Shown here: positions 8,206 through 16,820 of the stretch, one piece after another
How the letters are laid out: each line of letters opens with the position of its first letter
Numbering within the stretch: position 1 is the first letter of the stretch
From: Candidatus Rifleibacteriota bacterium
Lineage (GTDB): Bacteria; Muiribacteriota; Ozemobacteria; Ozemobacterales; Ozemobacteraceae
NCBI GenBank assembly: GCA_018818125.1
Contig: JAHISQ010000024.1
Coordinates: 1-49,636, forward strand
Length of the DNA: 49,636 nucleotides
Direction of reading: 5' to 3'
Notes under the pieces: model-generated
The model's input: the letters and a program-made list of their open reading frames with translations, nothing else
The model's database searches: none
Told to the model about the DNA's origin: nothing
Made by a program: the position numbers and the translations under genes

Positions 8206-8622
8206 ATGTCATTTAAAGAAACCGATTTTCCGGCTCTGATAAAGTATTTAAAGAAGATAGTCGAAGAAGAAAAAGATCCCATGCTGGTAAAAGAGTTGGT
8301 ATCTCAGCTTGTTAAAATGTACGAAGAAGTTCCACTTTACCCAGGCATCGTTAATATGTGCATTTTTGGGGTTGCCAAAACCGTAAAGCCAGAAGAAGTG
8401 CAGGTTGGGCAACGTGTATTTATCAGAAACCATGAAGACTGCTACTGCGGAACCGTAGACACAAAAGATGGTGAAGGCATTGTTCTGAAGGGCGTTAAAT
8501 CTGTAACCAGCGAAGATGAACTCGACCTAGGATATCGCGAAATGGACAAGGTTACAGTTATTAACAACGATGTCCTCAAAGAAATGTGGCCATCACTGGT
8601 ATTCGACAAGGAGCAGAAATAA
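8206..8622 (+). CDS. hypothetical protein between DHH phosphoesterase and polynucleotide kinase
   Basis: 138 residues, no signal peptide or TM helix. The N-terminal third is charged and helical (IVEEEKDPMLVKELVSQLV). The central part reads like a small beta-barrel (EEVQVGQRVFIRN...YCGTVDTKDGEGIVLKGV, residues ~65-105), reminiscent in pattern of OB/SH3-like nucleic-acid-binding folds, but this is only pattern. AAAGGA precedes it by 7-8 nt; the stop TAA directly abuts the next ATG. I do not recognise a family. The conserved operon position would suggest an accessory or substrate-binding subunit. Confidence 0.75.
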   Translation: MSFKETDFPALIKYLKKIVEEEKDPMLVKELVSQLVKMYEEVPLYPGIVNMCIFGVAKTVKPEEVQVGQRVFIRNHEDCYCGTVDTKDGEGIVLKGVKSVTSEDELDLGYREMDKVTVINNDVLKEMWPSLVFDKEQK

Positions 8623-9876
8623 ATGCAGCTAACCCTGAAAAAAAATGAATTCTATCTGTTGAATGGCCCCGCTGCGGTTAAAATTGATTCTGGCGCAATC
8701 GAAATCATTGGAGCCAGACTTGGTTCTGGTGAGCAGGTTAAAGTTCCGGTCGGAAAAAAAATTCCGTTGCTTGGCATCGAAGATTCTGTGTTGACAATTG
8801 AAGCCTCAGAGGAAGCCCTGACTAAAATGGAAGCTAGTTCGATTCCGGCCGAATGGGACGAGCTTGCCGACAAAATTTCCTCAGAGAAAAAACAGGGCAG
8901 TCTTTACAAGATACTCGTACTTGGCGAAGTCGATACTGGTAAAACTTTTTTCAGCACATATCTTGCCAACAAGCTGCTTGCTAAGGTCGGTAAAACCGCG
9001 ATTTTAGATTGTGATACCGGTCAGTCTGATATTGGCTGTCCCGGCACCTTTGGCATGCTGCTGCTTGCCAAGCCATGCATTTTTCTGACCGAACATGAGC
9101 CAACACATATGTATTTTCTTGGAGCTCACTCACCTGGCTTGCATTTTGTAACAGCCCTGACCGGACTTGTCGAAATGTTGGGTAAGGCAGAGAAAGAAGC
9201 AGACGCACTTATTATCGATACAACTGGTTGGGTCCAAGGCGATGGTGGTCGTGCTATCAAAAAAGCCAAACTCGATATGGTAAAGCCCGACAAGGTCGTG
9301 CTGATGCAGCGCGGAACCGAACTTGAACATCTGGTAAGACACCTGCCTGCCGACAGGATCGTTCGCTTGCCAGTCTCTAAAAAAGCTTCGGCGACCAGCC
9401 AGATGGATCGTAAAGAACTGCGCGAACTGGTTAGCCGTCGATATTTTTCTGCCACCAAAGTCTTTGATATTCCTTTTAAACAAGCCTTTACCGATCGCTG
9501 TTACTTTTTAACCGGTGACAAGATTGAACTTGATGGTACACTTCATGCTGAGCGCCTCTCTGGCTGGGAGGGTACTCTTGTTGTGACATCTGGACCGTTG
9601 CTGCCAGAGATGATGAAGGATTGGCCGAAAGACCTTGGCATGATCCGTAATTTTATTGCTGGCAATGAAAAGGGACTGATGGTTGCCTTGCTTGACGCAG
9701 ACCAGAACATGCTGGCGATTGCCCGCCTCGAAGAAATGGACTTTCTTAACAACAATTTCCGGCTTCGCTCAAATTACAAAGGCGACACCGGCAGAATCAA
9801 AGGCATTCAATTCGGTTCGCTTAAAATCAGCGAAACCGGCAATGAAGCCGGCTTTATCGAGCCAGGCGCATTCTGA
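8623..9876 (+). CDS. Clp1/Grc3-like polynucleotide 5'-hydroxyl kinase
   Basis: 417 residues. The N-terminal ~60 residues match the beta-sandwich pattern of Clp1 proteins (NGPAAVKIDSGAIEIIG, 14-30). The kinase core has Walker A GEVDTGKT at 101-108, the Clp1-family DCDTGQSD at 129-136 with following CPG, and DTTGWVQGDGG at 199-209 (Walker B/lid region). Eukaryotic Clp1 and Grc3/Nol9 and their archaeal relatives phosphorylate RNA 5'-OH ends in tRNA and rRNA processing; bacterial members are uncommon and mostly uncharacterised. The C-terminal third is a separate domain of unknown role. ATG follows the preceding stop with no gap, with AAGGAG at 8609-8614. Together with the DHH phosphoesterase this implies an RNA (or DNA) 5'-end maturation or repair unit. 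Confidence 0.85.
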   Translation: MQLTLKKNEFYLLNGPAAVKIDSGAIEIIGARLGSGEQVKVPVGKKIPLLGIEDSVLTIEASEEALTKMEASSIPAEWDELADKISSEKKQGSLYKILVLGEVDTGKTFFSTYLANKLLAKVGKTAILDCDTGQSDIGCPGTFGMLLLAKPCIFLTEHEPTHMYFLGAHSPGLHFVTALTGLVEMLGKAEKEADALIIDTTGWVQGDGGRAIKKAKLDMVKPDKVVLMQRGTELEHLVRHLPADRIVRLPVSKKASATSQMDRKELRELVSRRYFSATKVFDIPFKQAFTDRCYFLTGDKIELDGTLHAERLSGWEGTLVVTSGPLLPEMMKDWPKDLGMIRNFIAGNEKGLMVALLDADQNMLAIARLEEMDFLNNNFRLRSNYKGDTGRIKGIQFGSLKISETGNEAGFIEPGAF

Positions 9877-9879
9877 TCC

Positions 9880-9951
9880 GCTCTTAACTTAGGTGGTTCT
9901 AATGGGTCCTTGTCCATTAGAATATAGGGTCTCGGAGCAGCGCCCACCGGG
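9880..9951 (+). ncRNA. candidate structured RNA of unknown class, upstream of a strong terminator
   Basis: Immediately after the kinase stop codon. An outer stem pairs GGTGG (9892-9896) with CCACC (9944-9948). Inside it TTCTAATGG (9897-9905) pairs perfectly with CCATTAGAA (9914-9922) around an 8-nt loop. GCTCTT at 9880-9885 can also pair with AAGAGC at 9954-9959, which would compete with the terminator stem that follows. It could be a processed 3' UTR small RNA, an attenuator or an independent RNA. It does not match SRP RNA, 6S RNA or riboswitch motifs I can recall (GGUCAGG and the GGAA loop are missing). Confidence 0.45.
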
Positions 9952-9999
9952 AGAAGAGCCTGTAACTCGCATTTAGCCAGTTGCAGGCTCTTCTTTTTT
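9952..9999 (+). terminator. strong intrinsic terminator of the DHH/Clp1 operon
   Basis: AGAAGAGCCTGTAACT (9952-9967) pairs with 9979-9994 in a 16-bp stem with a single wobble, an 11-nt loop, and a run of six T ending at 9999. Confidence 0.9.
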
Positions 10000-10380
10000 G
10001 AATTTACACACAAGTCTGCACGTGTGTTTTGTGCACGTTGCGTTGAGTAATGACATGGTGCCAGTCAGCCGCTAGGGGGTATGTTGTGATGATGGGTGAA
10101 ACAGGCTCAACACGGCCATTGGGGCTGTAAAGCGCATTGTAATTGACTCGAAAATTTTTCTAAAAAAGCTTTGACTTCAGGTTCTAAAAATGGTGTAATC
10201 TAACCCTCAAGAAGAAACGAGAGAGTTAAAGTTTGACATAGAAAAAATTTATTATTCAACAGACTTTAGTCGCTCAAGGCCTAGTTCTAAGACATCCAGA
10301 GATATATTTTTCCATACATTCTGCTGTGTACAGAATTTTGCCGTGCATTTAATTTCATTAAAACCATCCAGGGAGCAATC
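10000..10380 (+). promoter_or_regulatory. nrdD upstream region with promoter candidate
   Basis: 381 nt without a credible ORF. TTGACT at 10171-10176 and TGTAAT at 10194-10199 are 17 bp apart, a reasonable sigma70 promoter, which would give a leader of ~175 nt before nrdD. A second TTGACA at 10233-10238 has no good -10 partner. No NrdR box or cobalamin riboswitch could be recognised. The ribosome site GGGAG lies just before the ATG at 10381. Confidence 0.5.
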
Positions 10381-12573
10381 ATGAAGCAGGGTCGCGAAAT
10401 ACAGTTCATCGAAAACCGCCAGGGTAATATTGTGCCTTTCAGCCCGGAAAAAATCCGGTCAGCTATGGAGAGAGCCGGTAAGGCAACCGGTGAGTTCAGT
10501 ATGGTTGATTCTGTCCGAATGTCCAGCCAGGTAGTCAACATTCTGGCGCATCGTCATCAATCTGGTACACCAAACGTCGAAGAAGTTCAGGACGCAGTTG
10601 AACACGTGCTGATTGCCAACAACTACTTCATCACTAACCGCTCATATATTGTATATCGTGAACAGCACAAGCAGATGCGCGAAGGCAAACGATCGCTTGT
10701 CGACAGCATCAGCTCAATCAATGAATATCTTGGCCATCAGGACTGGCGCGTAAACGCCAATGCCAACCAGGGTTATTCTCTCGGCGGACTCATCCTCAAC
10801 GTCGCCGGCAAGGTTACTGCTAATTACTGGTTGTCGCATGTTTACAATCCAGAAATCGGTGAAGCTCACCGTGAAGGCGATATGCACATTCACGATCTCG
10901 ACATGCTTTCTGGCTACTGTGCCGGCTGGTCTCTGAGAACCCTCCTGCAGGAAGGTTTCAATGGCGTGCCAGGCAAGGTCGAATCTGCTCCGCCCAAGCA
11001 TTTTTCAAGTGCACTTGGTCAGATGGTTAATTTCCTTGGAACACTGCAGAACGAATGGGCTGGTGCACAGGCTTTTTCTTCGTTTGACACATATCTGGCT
11101 CCTTTTGTGCGACTCGATGGTATCGGTTATGACCAAGTATTCCAAGGCATTCAGGAATTTGTATATAATCTGAACGTTCCATCTCGCTGGGGTACACAGA
11201 CTCCGTTTACCAATCTGACTCTGGACTGGAGCTGCCCTGAAGACCTTAGAGTGCAACACCCTCTGATTGGCGGCAAACATACTGATTTCACTTACGGCGA
11301 TCTTCAGGCCGAAATGGATCTGATTAATCGCGCTTTCATCGACGTGATGAGCGTTGGTGATAATCGTGGCAGAGCCTTTACTTTCCCGATTCCAACCTAC
11401 AATATCACCAAAGACTTTGACTGGGATCACCCAAACTGCAATCCTCTGTTTGAAATGACTGCCAAATACGGTTTGCCGTATTTTCAGAATTTTATCAACT
11501 CAGATCTTGAGCCCAGTATGGTCAGGTCTATGTGCTGTCGCCTGCAGCTCGACCTGCGTGAGCTGCTTAAGCGCGGCAACGGACTCTTTGGCTCCGCCGA
11601 ACAGACTGGTTCTATTGGTGTCGTAACCATCAACCTCGCTCGTCTTGGTTACATGTTTAAGGATAATTTTGAAGGTCTTACCGCACGCCTTGATCACCTG
11701 ATGGAACTCTCAAAGAAGAGCCTCGAAGTTAAGCGCAAAGTCATTCAGGCACGTATCGACAGTGGCCTGTTTCCCTATACCCGCCGCTATCTGGGCACTT
11801 TGCGCAATCATTTTTCAACCATTGGTATCAATGGCATGAACGAATGTATTCGCAACTTTTCTGATAACGCTTATGATATCGCTCAGCCCGAGGGCGTTGA
11901 ACTGGCGCAGAAGATTCTCGATTCAATGCGCGAAAAGATGGTTCAATACCAGGTCGAGACCGGTCATCTTTACAATCTTGAAGCTACTCCGGCCGAAGGA
12001 GCTACTCACCGCTTTGCCCGTGAGGATCGCAAGCGTTTCCCCGAAATTATTCAGGCAGGTACCCCGCAGGCTGCATATTACACCAATTCCAGCCAGTTGC
12101 CAGTTGACTTTCAGGGCGACCTGTTCGACATAATGACCCACCAGGAAAAACTGCAAACCAAATACACCGGTGGTACCGTGTTACACCTCTATGTTGGTGA
12201 GAGAATTCCTGATGCAGAGTCATGCAAACGCTTGGTGCAGAAGTCTCTAACTCAGTTCAGACTGCCGTATATCACCATTACACCGACCTTTAGCGTTTGT
12301 CCAAAACACGGTTACATCGCGGGTGAGCACCAGTATTGTCCGACATGTGACGCGATTGAAACACGCAAGGCTGTCGCATTTGCTCAGGCTGAAGGCCAGC
12401 AACTCGCACCCGAAAGCGTCGTTTTGACTGACGAAAGTCGTCAGGTCTGCGAAGTCTGGACTCGTGTTATGGGTTATTTCCGTCCGGTTTCCCAGTTCAA
12501 TGCCGGCAAGAAGAGCGAATACAGCGACCGAGTTTTGATACGACCCAGCGAGCTGGTAAGAGAAGTCGTCTGA
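10381..12573 (+). CDS. nrdD: anaerobic (class III) ribonucleoside-triphosphate reductase
   Basis: 730 residues. It makes dNTPs from NTPs using an oxygen-sensitive glycyl radical, so the cell can replicate DNA without oxygen. An ATP-cone occupies ~5-95 (NRQGNIVPFSPEKIRSAME region) and gives allosteric control. The ten-stranded barrel core follows. A C-terminal metal site reads Cys640-x2-His643 ... Cys653-x2-Cys656. The glycyl-radical segment RVMGYFRPV places the radical Gly at 698, with NAGKKSEY after it, so the enzyme looks intact. nrdG starts 4 nt downstream, the usual partner arrangement. Confidence 0.97.
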   Translation: MKQGREIQFIENRQGNIVPFSPEKIRSAMERAGKATGEFSMVDSVRMSSQVVNILAHRHQSGTPNVEEVQDAVEHVLIANNYFITNRSYIVYREQHKQMREGKRSLVDSISSINEYLGHQDWRVNANANQGYSLGGLILNVAGKVTANYWLSHVYNPEIGEAHREGDMHIHDLDMLSGYCAGWSLRTLLQEGFNGVPGKVESAPPKHFSSALGQMVNFLGTLQNEWAGAQAFSSFDTYLAPFVRLDGIGYDQVFQGIQEFVYNLNVPSRWGTQTPFTNLTLDWSCPEDLRVQHPLIGGKHTDFTYGDLQAEMDLINRAFIDVMSVGDNRGRAFTFPIPTYNITKDFDWDHPNCNPLFEMTAKYGLPYFQNFINSDLEPSMVRSMCCRLQLDLRELLKRGNGLFGSAEQTGSIGVVTINLARLGYMFKDNFEGLTARLDHLMELSKKSLEVKRKVIQARIDSGLFPYTRRYLGTLRNHFSTIGINGMNECIRNFSDNAYDIAQPEGVELAQKILDSMREKMVQYQVETGHLYNLEATPAEGATHRFAREDRKRFPEIIQAGTPQAAYYTNSSQLPVDFQGDLFDIMTHQEKLQTKYTGGTVLHLYVGERIPDAESCKRLVQKSLTQFRLPYITITPTFSVCPKHGYIAGEHQYCPTCDAIETRKAVAFAQAEGQQLAPESVVLTDESRQVCEVWTRVMGYFRPVSQFNAGKKSEYSDRVLIRPSELVREVV

Positions 12574-12577
12574 TTAA

Positions 12578-13324
12578 ATGAATAATAGTTCTGATACACT
12601 TCTGGTCGGGGGCTTACAGCCCCTGACCATGATAGACTTTCCTGGTCGGCTGGCCAGCGTAATCTTTACGCAGGGCTGCAACCTGCGTTGCCGTTTCTGT
12701 TACAACCGCTCTTTGTTGCCAGATACTGCCAAAGATACGCTGACCTGGAAGTCGATAACAGATTTCCTCAAAGATCGACAGGGCTTCATCGAAGCTGTCG
12801 TATTCAGTGGTGGCGAGCCCTGTCGGCAAGCTACTCTGCTTGGCGCAATGCGTGAGGTTAGAGAACTTGGCTTTGAGGTCGCCCTTCACACCAATGGTTT
12901 TTATCCTCAGATCGTAGAGCAGGCGCTGAACGAGAGACTTCTGCAGTTTGTTGCAGTTGATTTCAAGGCACCACTGTATCGTTATCAGGAAGTGACAGGA
13001 CAAGATGCTGACCCGGTATCATTCGGTCGTTTGGCCGAACTGCTTGTCACTGCCGGGATAAAGCATGAATACCGCACCACAGTGCACCCCAGCCTGATGA
13101 GTGACACTGATATCATGCGGATGGCCGACTGGCTGTGCGATAAGAAGATAAGCAGCTATGCCATTCAAAAATTCCAACATGGCGAAGCTCTCGATCCATC
13201 GCTACATCCGTTTGTCTCTACCTGTCTCCAGCCAGCTACCCTTCTTAAGCTGCGTTCGCGTTTTACCAGCTTTACGCTGCGTGCCGATGACAGCAAAGAA
13301 GTCGAACTTAAAAAAGTCGCCTGA
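12578..13324 (+). CDS. nrdG: anaerobic ribonucleotide reductase-activating radical SAM protein
   Basis: 248 residues. This radical SAM enzyme generates the glycyl radical on NrdD. The [4Fe-4S] motif is CNLRCRFC (Cys34, 38, 41), preceded by MIDFPGRLASVIFTQG; the SAM-binding FSGGEPC lies near 75-81. The length and the GGLQPLTMIDFPG opening fit the longer 'NrdG2' type rather than the short E. coli form. It follows nrdD by 4 nt with a weak ribosome site, suggesting translational coupling. The gene ends convergently against a glycosyltransferase; no terminator is obvious in the 29-nt gap. Confidence 0.93.
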   Translation: MNNSSDTLLVGGLQPLTMIDFPGRLASVIFTQGCNLRCRFCYNRSLLPDTAKDTLTWKSITDFLKDRQGFIEAVVFSGGEPCRQATLLGAMREVRELGFEVALHTNGFYPQIVEQALNERLLQFVAVDFKAPLYRYQEVTGQDADPVSFGRLAELLVTAGIKHEYRTTVHPSLMSDTDIMRMADWLCDKKISSYAIQKFQHGEALDPSLHPFVSTCLQPATLLKLRSRFTSFTLRADDSKEVELKKVA

Positions 13325-13353
13325 TCTGCGCGAAGAACATATAATCAGCTTAA

Positions 13354-14418
13354 TCAGCGCAACAGAGCCTTATATACCTGGAGATGCAGGTAAAGCTCTT
13401 TTTCCGGGGTATGACTATGGGCTATGATTCTGGCGGCTCTCTGACCGACTTCGACTCCCTTGTCCGGGTTGTCGAGAAGGTTGCGTAGTTTGCCGATAAA
13501 ATCTTCGCCGTCATGGATACGGGCAAAACTGCCGGGTCCTGGTGATGTAAAATAAAGCCAGCCATTACCCATATCCGGAAAAACTTCTTCGTTCTTGATA
13601 AATGCGTGATTGCCGTAAATATCGGCGGCGAGTACCGGTCTGCCTGTCTGCAGAGCGCTAAGCAAAAATGGGTTGTAGCCCTCGGCATGCGAAACATTGA
13701 TGAAGATCTCGGCATGACGGTGTAAGAAGGGCAATAGCCCTTCTTCTGGGCGGCTGATCAGTTTTATCCATGGACGGTTTGCTGTTTCTAGCGTGACCTG
13801 CTTTTGATATTCGGTGTCAAATGGAGTGTCAAAAAGAACCAGTCGCACCTCCGGGTAGTCGTTGATGATTTTTTCAATGTAGTGAATGGCAAAAATTACA
13901 TTTTTAGCCGGAAGCAGCCCGCCTTCAAGCATAATCAAACGTTCACCTTCGGCAAAGCCAAAATGTTCACGCGGAACCATAATCTCGGCATTGAAGGGTG
14001 TAACGCCCGGCGAAATGACTTCTATCTCAGTATTAATCATCAAGCGAGATTTAATAAACTTGCCCATTTGCGGGTAAGGCACAATTACTTTCCTGGCAAA
14101 TTCGAGGACTTCCTGAAGCTGCGGGCACAGCACGCTGTTATACATGTCTATGTATGCATCAAGGCCTGTGCATGTTACTACCAACGGAAGGCGTGCCTTT
14201 TCAGCCAGTTTATGGCAGGGCAGGCCAGATTTAGCAGCGTGAAATGCATGAATCAGCGATGGTGTGCCCTTGATCGCGTCGAAGGGATAAGGGTCATCGG
14301 TTGTAAATTCACGAGTATGGCAGGGAAGGGTGGCCAAAGATCCAATCAGGCGTTTTGAGATCTCTTTCTCTTCTATGTTGTTAGTATCCCCAGAGGGGAC
14401 ACCGAAATAAATATTCAA
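13354..14418 (-). CDS. GT4-type glycosyltransferase
   Basis: 354 residues, GT-B fold pattern. The N-terminal half has the acceptor domain (PSLIHAFHAAKSGLP..., LPLVVTCTGLDAY). The C-terminal half has the donor domain: LEGGLLPAKNV near 165-176 and SHAEGYNPFLLSALQTGRPVLA spread over ~243-264, equivalent to the EGFGLxxLEAMA signature where the first Glu contacts the sugar-nucleotide. No signal peptide is seen, so it acts on the cytoplasmic side. It is a single gene, divergent from pfkA. Substrates cannot be told from sequence; cell-surface glycan or glycolipid synthesis is the usual role of this family. Confidence 0.8.
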   Translation of the reverse strand: MNIYFGVPSGDTNNIEEKEISKRLIGSLATLPCHTREFTTDDPYPFDAIKGTPSLIHAFHAAKSGLPCHKLAEKARLPLVVTCTGLDAYIDMYNSVLCPQLQEVLEFARKVIVPYPQMGKFIKSRLMINTEIEVISPGVTPFNAEIMVPREHFGFAEGERLIMLEGGLLPAKNVIFAIHYIEKIINDYPEVRLVLFDTPFDTEYQKQVTLETANRPWIKLISRPEEGLLPFLHRHAEIFINVSHAEGYNPFLLSALQTGRPVLAADIYGNHAFIKNEEVFPDMGNGWLYFTSPGPGSFARIHDGEDFIGKLRNLLDNPDKGVEVGQRAARIIAHSHTPEKELYLHLQVYKALLR

Positions 14419-14443
14419 GCTGAATCTTGCCTTCGATGGTTTC

Positions 14444-14472
14444 TTGACTTTGTCATGCTAGACATTTATAAA
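14444..14472 (+). promoter_or_regulatory. sigma70 promoter of the phosphofructokinase gene
   Basis: TTGACT (14444-14449), a 17-bp spacer and TATAAA (14467-14472). The in-frame ATG at 14455 lies inside this promoter, which rules it out as the start and supports 14536. Confidence 0.75.
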
Positions 14473-14535
14473 CTACAGGATACTATAACAAAGTCAACCC
14501 ACTTTGAAAACATTCAAATTTTGAAAGGCTCGACA

Positions 14536-15876
14536 ATGGAACTGAAACATGAAGATCTGGTAATCCAAACCCTCGGCAAACCTTTAATTGAGTCGCCTTT
14601 GAAACTCTCGAAGATCGATGGAGATTTTTTGACCAATTATGTCGAAGAAAAAGAACGCGTTCTTTACCATAATAGTCTTTGCAAAATTCAAGAAGAGATC
14701 GCGACTGGTCATGATCCCTTGTCTTTCGAGAAAGCCGGCCCTCGCGAAAAGATTTTTTTTGATCCTGCGCACACACGTGTTGGCATCGTAACCTGCGGCG
14801 GTCTTTGTCCGGGCATCAACGATGTAATTCGTGGCCTGGTAATGCAGCTTCATTTCTGGTATCGCGTTAAAAACATTTACGGCTTTCGCTATGGTTTTCT
14901 TGGCATGATAAAAGAGTCGGGTCTGCAACCGATGATTCTTGATCCCGACGTCGTTTCTGAAATTCACGAAAAAGGCGGCACAATTCTCGGATCGTCGCGA
15001 GGCCCTCAAGATGTTGGCCAGATGATTGACCGTCTTATGGATTACAATATAAATCTGTTGTTCTGCGTCGGCGGTGATGGCACCTTAAAGGGGGCCGGAG
15101 AGATCACAGAGGAGATAACCAAGCGCGGATTGGCAATTTCTGTGGTTGGAATACCTAAGACTATTGATAACGACATCGGTTTTATTGAAAAAACCTTTGG
15201 TTTCGAGACCGCCTTTACACACGCCGTTGAATCAATAAGAACCGCACATGTTGAGGCGCGTGGCTATCAGAACTGTGTCGGTCTGGTTAAGTTGATGGGG
15301 CGACAGTCTGGATACATCACGGCTAACGCTTCTATTGCCTCGCAGGATGTAAACTTTTGCCTGATACCGGAGATTCCCTTTGATCTCGAAGGTGGTAATG
15401 GCTTTTATAAACACCTTCTCGAACGTATCAAACGGAAAAGTCATGCGGTAGTTGTCGTTGCTGAGGGAGTTGGCGATCTGTTCTGCGCGAAGGATGAGCG
15501 CGATGTCTCGGGCAATCGTAAGTCAGGTGATGTTGGTATTTTTCTTCGTGAAGGCATCAGCAAATATTTCAAAGAAAATGGCGTGCCGGTTAACGTAAAG
15601 TATATTGATCCGAGCTACATTATTCGCAGTTCTCGCGCTATTCCGTCTGACAGTATCTATTGCAATCAGCTCGCGCAGAATGCAGTGCATGCCGGCATGG
15701 CTGGCAAAACCGGGGTTGTCGTAGGCAACTGGAACAACAGTTTCACCTATGTTCCGATCGATGTTGCCATCAAGAATCGAAAATTCATTGATCCCGAAAG
15801 CATGTTCTGGCTGAATGTTCTTGAAAGCACTGGTCAGCCTCGCTGGATGCAGAATAAGCCGCGTCAGAAAAATTAG
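14536..15876 (+). CDS. pfkA: 6-phosphofructokinase (ATP-type, long/plant-trypanosome-like clade)
   Basis: 446 residues from ATG 14536, preceded by GAAAGG at 14522-14527. It catalyses the committed step of glycolysis, fructose-6-phosphate to fructose-1,6-bisphosphate. Visible motifs: VGIVTCGGLCPGIN (nucleotide loop), GSSRGPQD, VGGDGTLKGA, GIPKTIDNDI (catalytic Asp) and VKLMGRQSGYIT. GGDG, rather than GGDD, suggests ATP rather than pyrophosphate as donor, while the PK before TIDND is shared by PPi enzymes and by plant/trypanosome ATP enzymes. It is monocistronic, divergent from the glycosyltransferase. Donor specificity from motifs is a family rule, not proof. Confidence 0.9.
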   Translation: MELKHEDLVIQTLGKPLIESPLKLSKIDGDFLTNYVEEKERVLYHNSLCKIQEEIATGHDPLSFEKAGPREKIFFDPAHTRVGIVTCGGLCPGINDVIRGLVMQLHFWYRVKNIYGFRYGFLGMIKESGLQPMILDPDVVSEIHEKGGTILGSSRGPQDVGQMIDRLMDYNINLLFCVGGDGTLKGAGEITEEITKRGLAISVVGIPKTIDNDIGFIEKTFGFETAFTHAVESIRTAHVEARGYQNCVGLVKLMGRQSGYITANASIASQDVNFCLIPEIPFDLEGGNGFYKHLLERIKRKSHAVVVVAEGVGDLFCAKDERDVSGNRKSGDVGIFLREGISKYFKENGVPVNVKYIDPSYIIRSSRAIPSDSIYCNQLAQNAVHAGMAGKTGVVVGNWNNSFTYVPIDVAIKNRKFIDPESMFWLNVLESTGQPRWMQNKPRQKN

Positions 15877-16016
15877 CGCAACTCTATCGCAACTTTATAG
15901 TCTCATTCCGGCCTGATAAACCCACACATGTGGAAAAAGCTGAATCATGGTCGGATAGATTTATCGTGAACGATATTTTGCTGCGCAAGCATGACTTATG
16001 TTTTTTGTGTGGACTT
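15877..16016. other. convergent spacer, nothing recognised
   Basis: 140 nt between converging pfkA and the inositol-monophosphatase gene. It holds a short CCACA/TGTGG dyad near 15930 but no convincing terminator. Confidence 0.4.
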
Positions 16017-16820
16017 TTAATCCCGGCTGGTCAGCTGGATCGCCTCGGCCAGTAATCTGATACATTCTTTGTGAAGTATCGTGTTGCTGGCCAACAGTTC
16101 ATAACTGTCGAGCTGCATTACGTTGCCGTCATAGCGCGAGATCGTGCCACCGGCCTCCTGAACCAGCAGGCTGCCGGCTGCAATATCCCAGGGTTTGAGG
16201 TTGTTTTCCCAGTAGATCGAAAAAATTCCCTGGGCGATGTAACATAGGTCGAGCGCGGCAGAGCCAAATCGGCGGACACACTGAACATGCATCAGCATAA
16301 CTTTCAGGCGGTCCATGATTTCGTCGAGGTGCTCACGGCGATTGTATGGATAACCGGTAACAGCTAACGCTTCATTGATTCGCTCAACATTGTTAACCCT
16401 TATCTGACTGCCATTGAGCCAGGCGCCGCCGCCCTGCCATGTGTGATAGGTTTCGTTGTTCATCGGATTCACCACTGCGCCGGCTACCGGTAACCCATCG
16501 TGACAAAGTGCAATCGAAACGCTGAAATGTGGCAGGCGGTTGGCAAAGTTGGTGGTGCCATCAAGCGGATCGACAACCCATACTGCGCCGTTTCGCCAGT
16601 CTTCTCCGCCATCTTCTTCGCCATGAAAGCGAATCTGCGGAAATTTTTCGAACAGCAGTTTTTTTATCAACCGCTCAGAGGCAACATCTACTTCTGTAAC
16701 CAGATCAACAGTGCCTTTGAATGTTATCTGGTGCGCATCATTAAAGTGTTTCTTGACAAGTTTTGCGGCCACATTCGCCACTTCGGCGGCGCCCCGACTG
16801 AGCGTTTCCAGATTGTGCAT
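16017..16820 (-). CDS. inositol-monophosphatase family phosphatase (SuhB/CysQ-like)
   Basis: 267 residues from ATG 16820, which has AAAGGG nine bases upstream; an in-frame ATG at 16871 lacks this. Motifs of the Mg2+-dependent, lithium-sensitive phosphatase fold: HGEEDGG (first metal Glu), DPLDGTTNF (second metal site) and WDIAAGSLLVQEAGG (third metal Asp and substrate). SuhB-type enzymes hydrolyse inositol-1-phosphate; relatives act on PAP (CysQ) or fructose-1,6-bisphosphate. The pfkA neighbour makes an FBPase role conceivable, but the motif spacing fits SuhB best. Transcribed alone and convergent to pfkA. Confidence 0.88.
   Translation of the reverse strand: MHNLETLSRGAAEVANVAAKLVKKHFNDAHQITFKGTVDLVTEVDVASERLIKKLLFEKFPQIRFHGEEDGGEDWRNGAVWVVDPLDGTTNFANRLPHFSVSIALCHDGLPVAGAVVNPMNNETYHTWQGGGAWLNGSQIRVNNVERINEALAVTGYPYNRREHLDEIMDRLKVMLMHVQCVRRFGSAALDLCYIAQGIFSIYWENNLKPWDIAAGSLLVQEAGGTISRYDGNVMQLDSYELLASNTILHKECIRLLAEAIQLTSRD

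Noticed and set aside
9892..9948. Signal recognition particle RNA or 6S RNA
   Set aside because: AGCAGC is present, but the GGUCAGG strand, the GGAA tetraloop and the 6S bubble layout are missing.
10020..10140. Cobalamin riboswitch upstream of nrdD
   Set aside because: No B12-box or core sequence could be matched, only scattered G-rich words.
13804..14358. Plus-strand open frame of 184 codons
   Set aside because: Entirely antisense to the glycosyltransferase, whose motifs are clear; no ribosome site or homology pattern.
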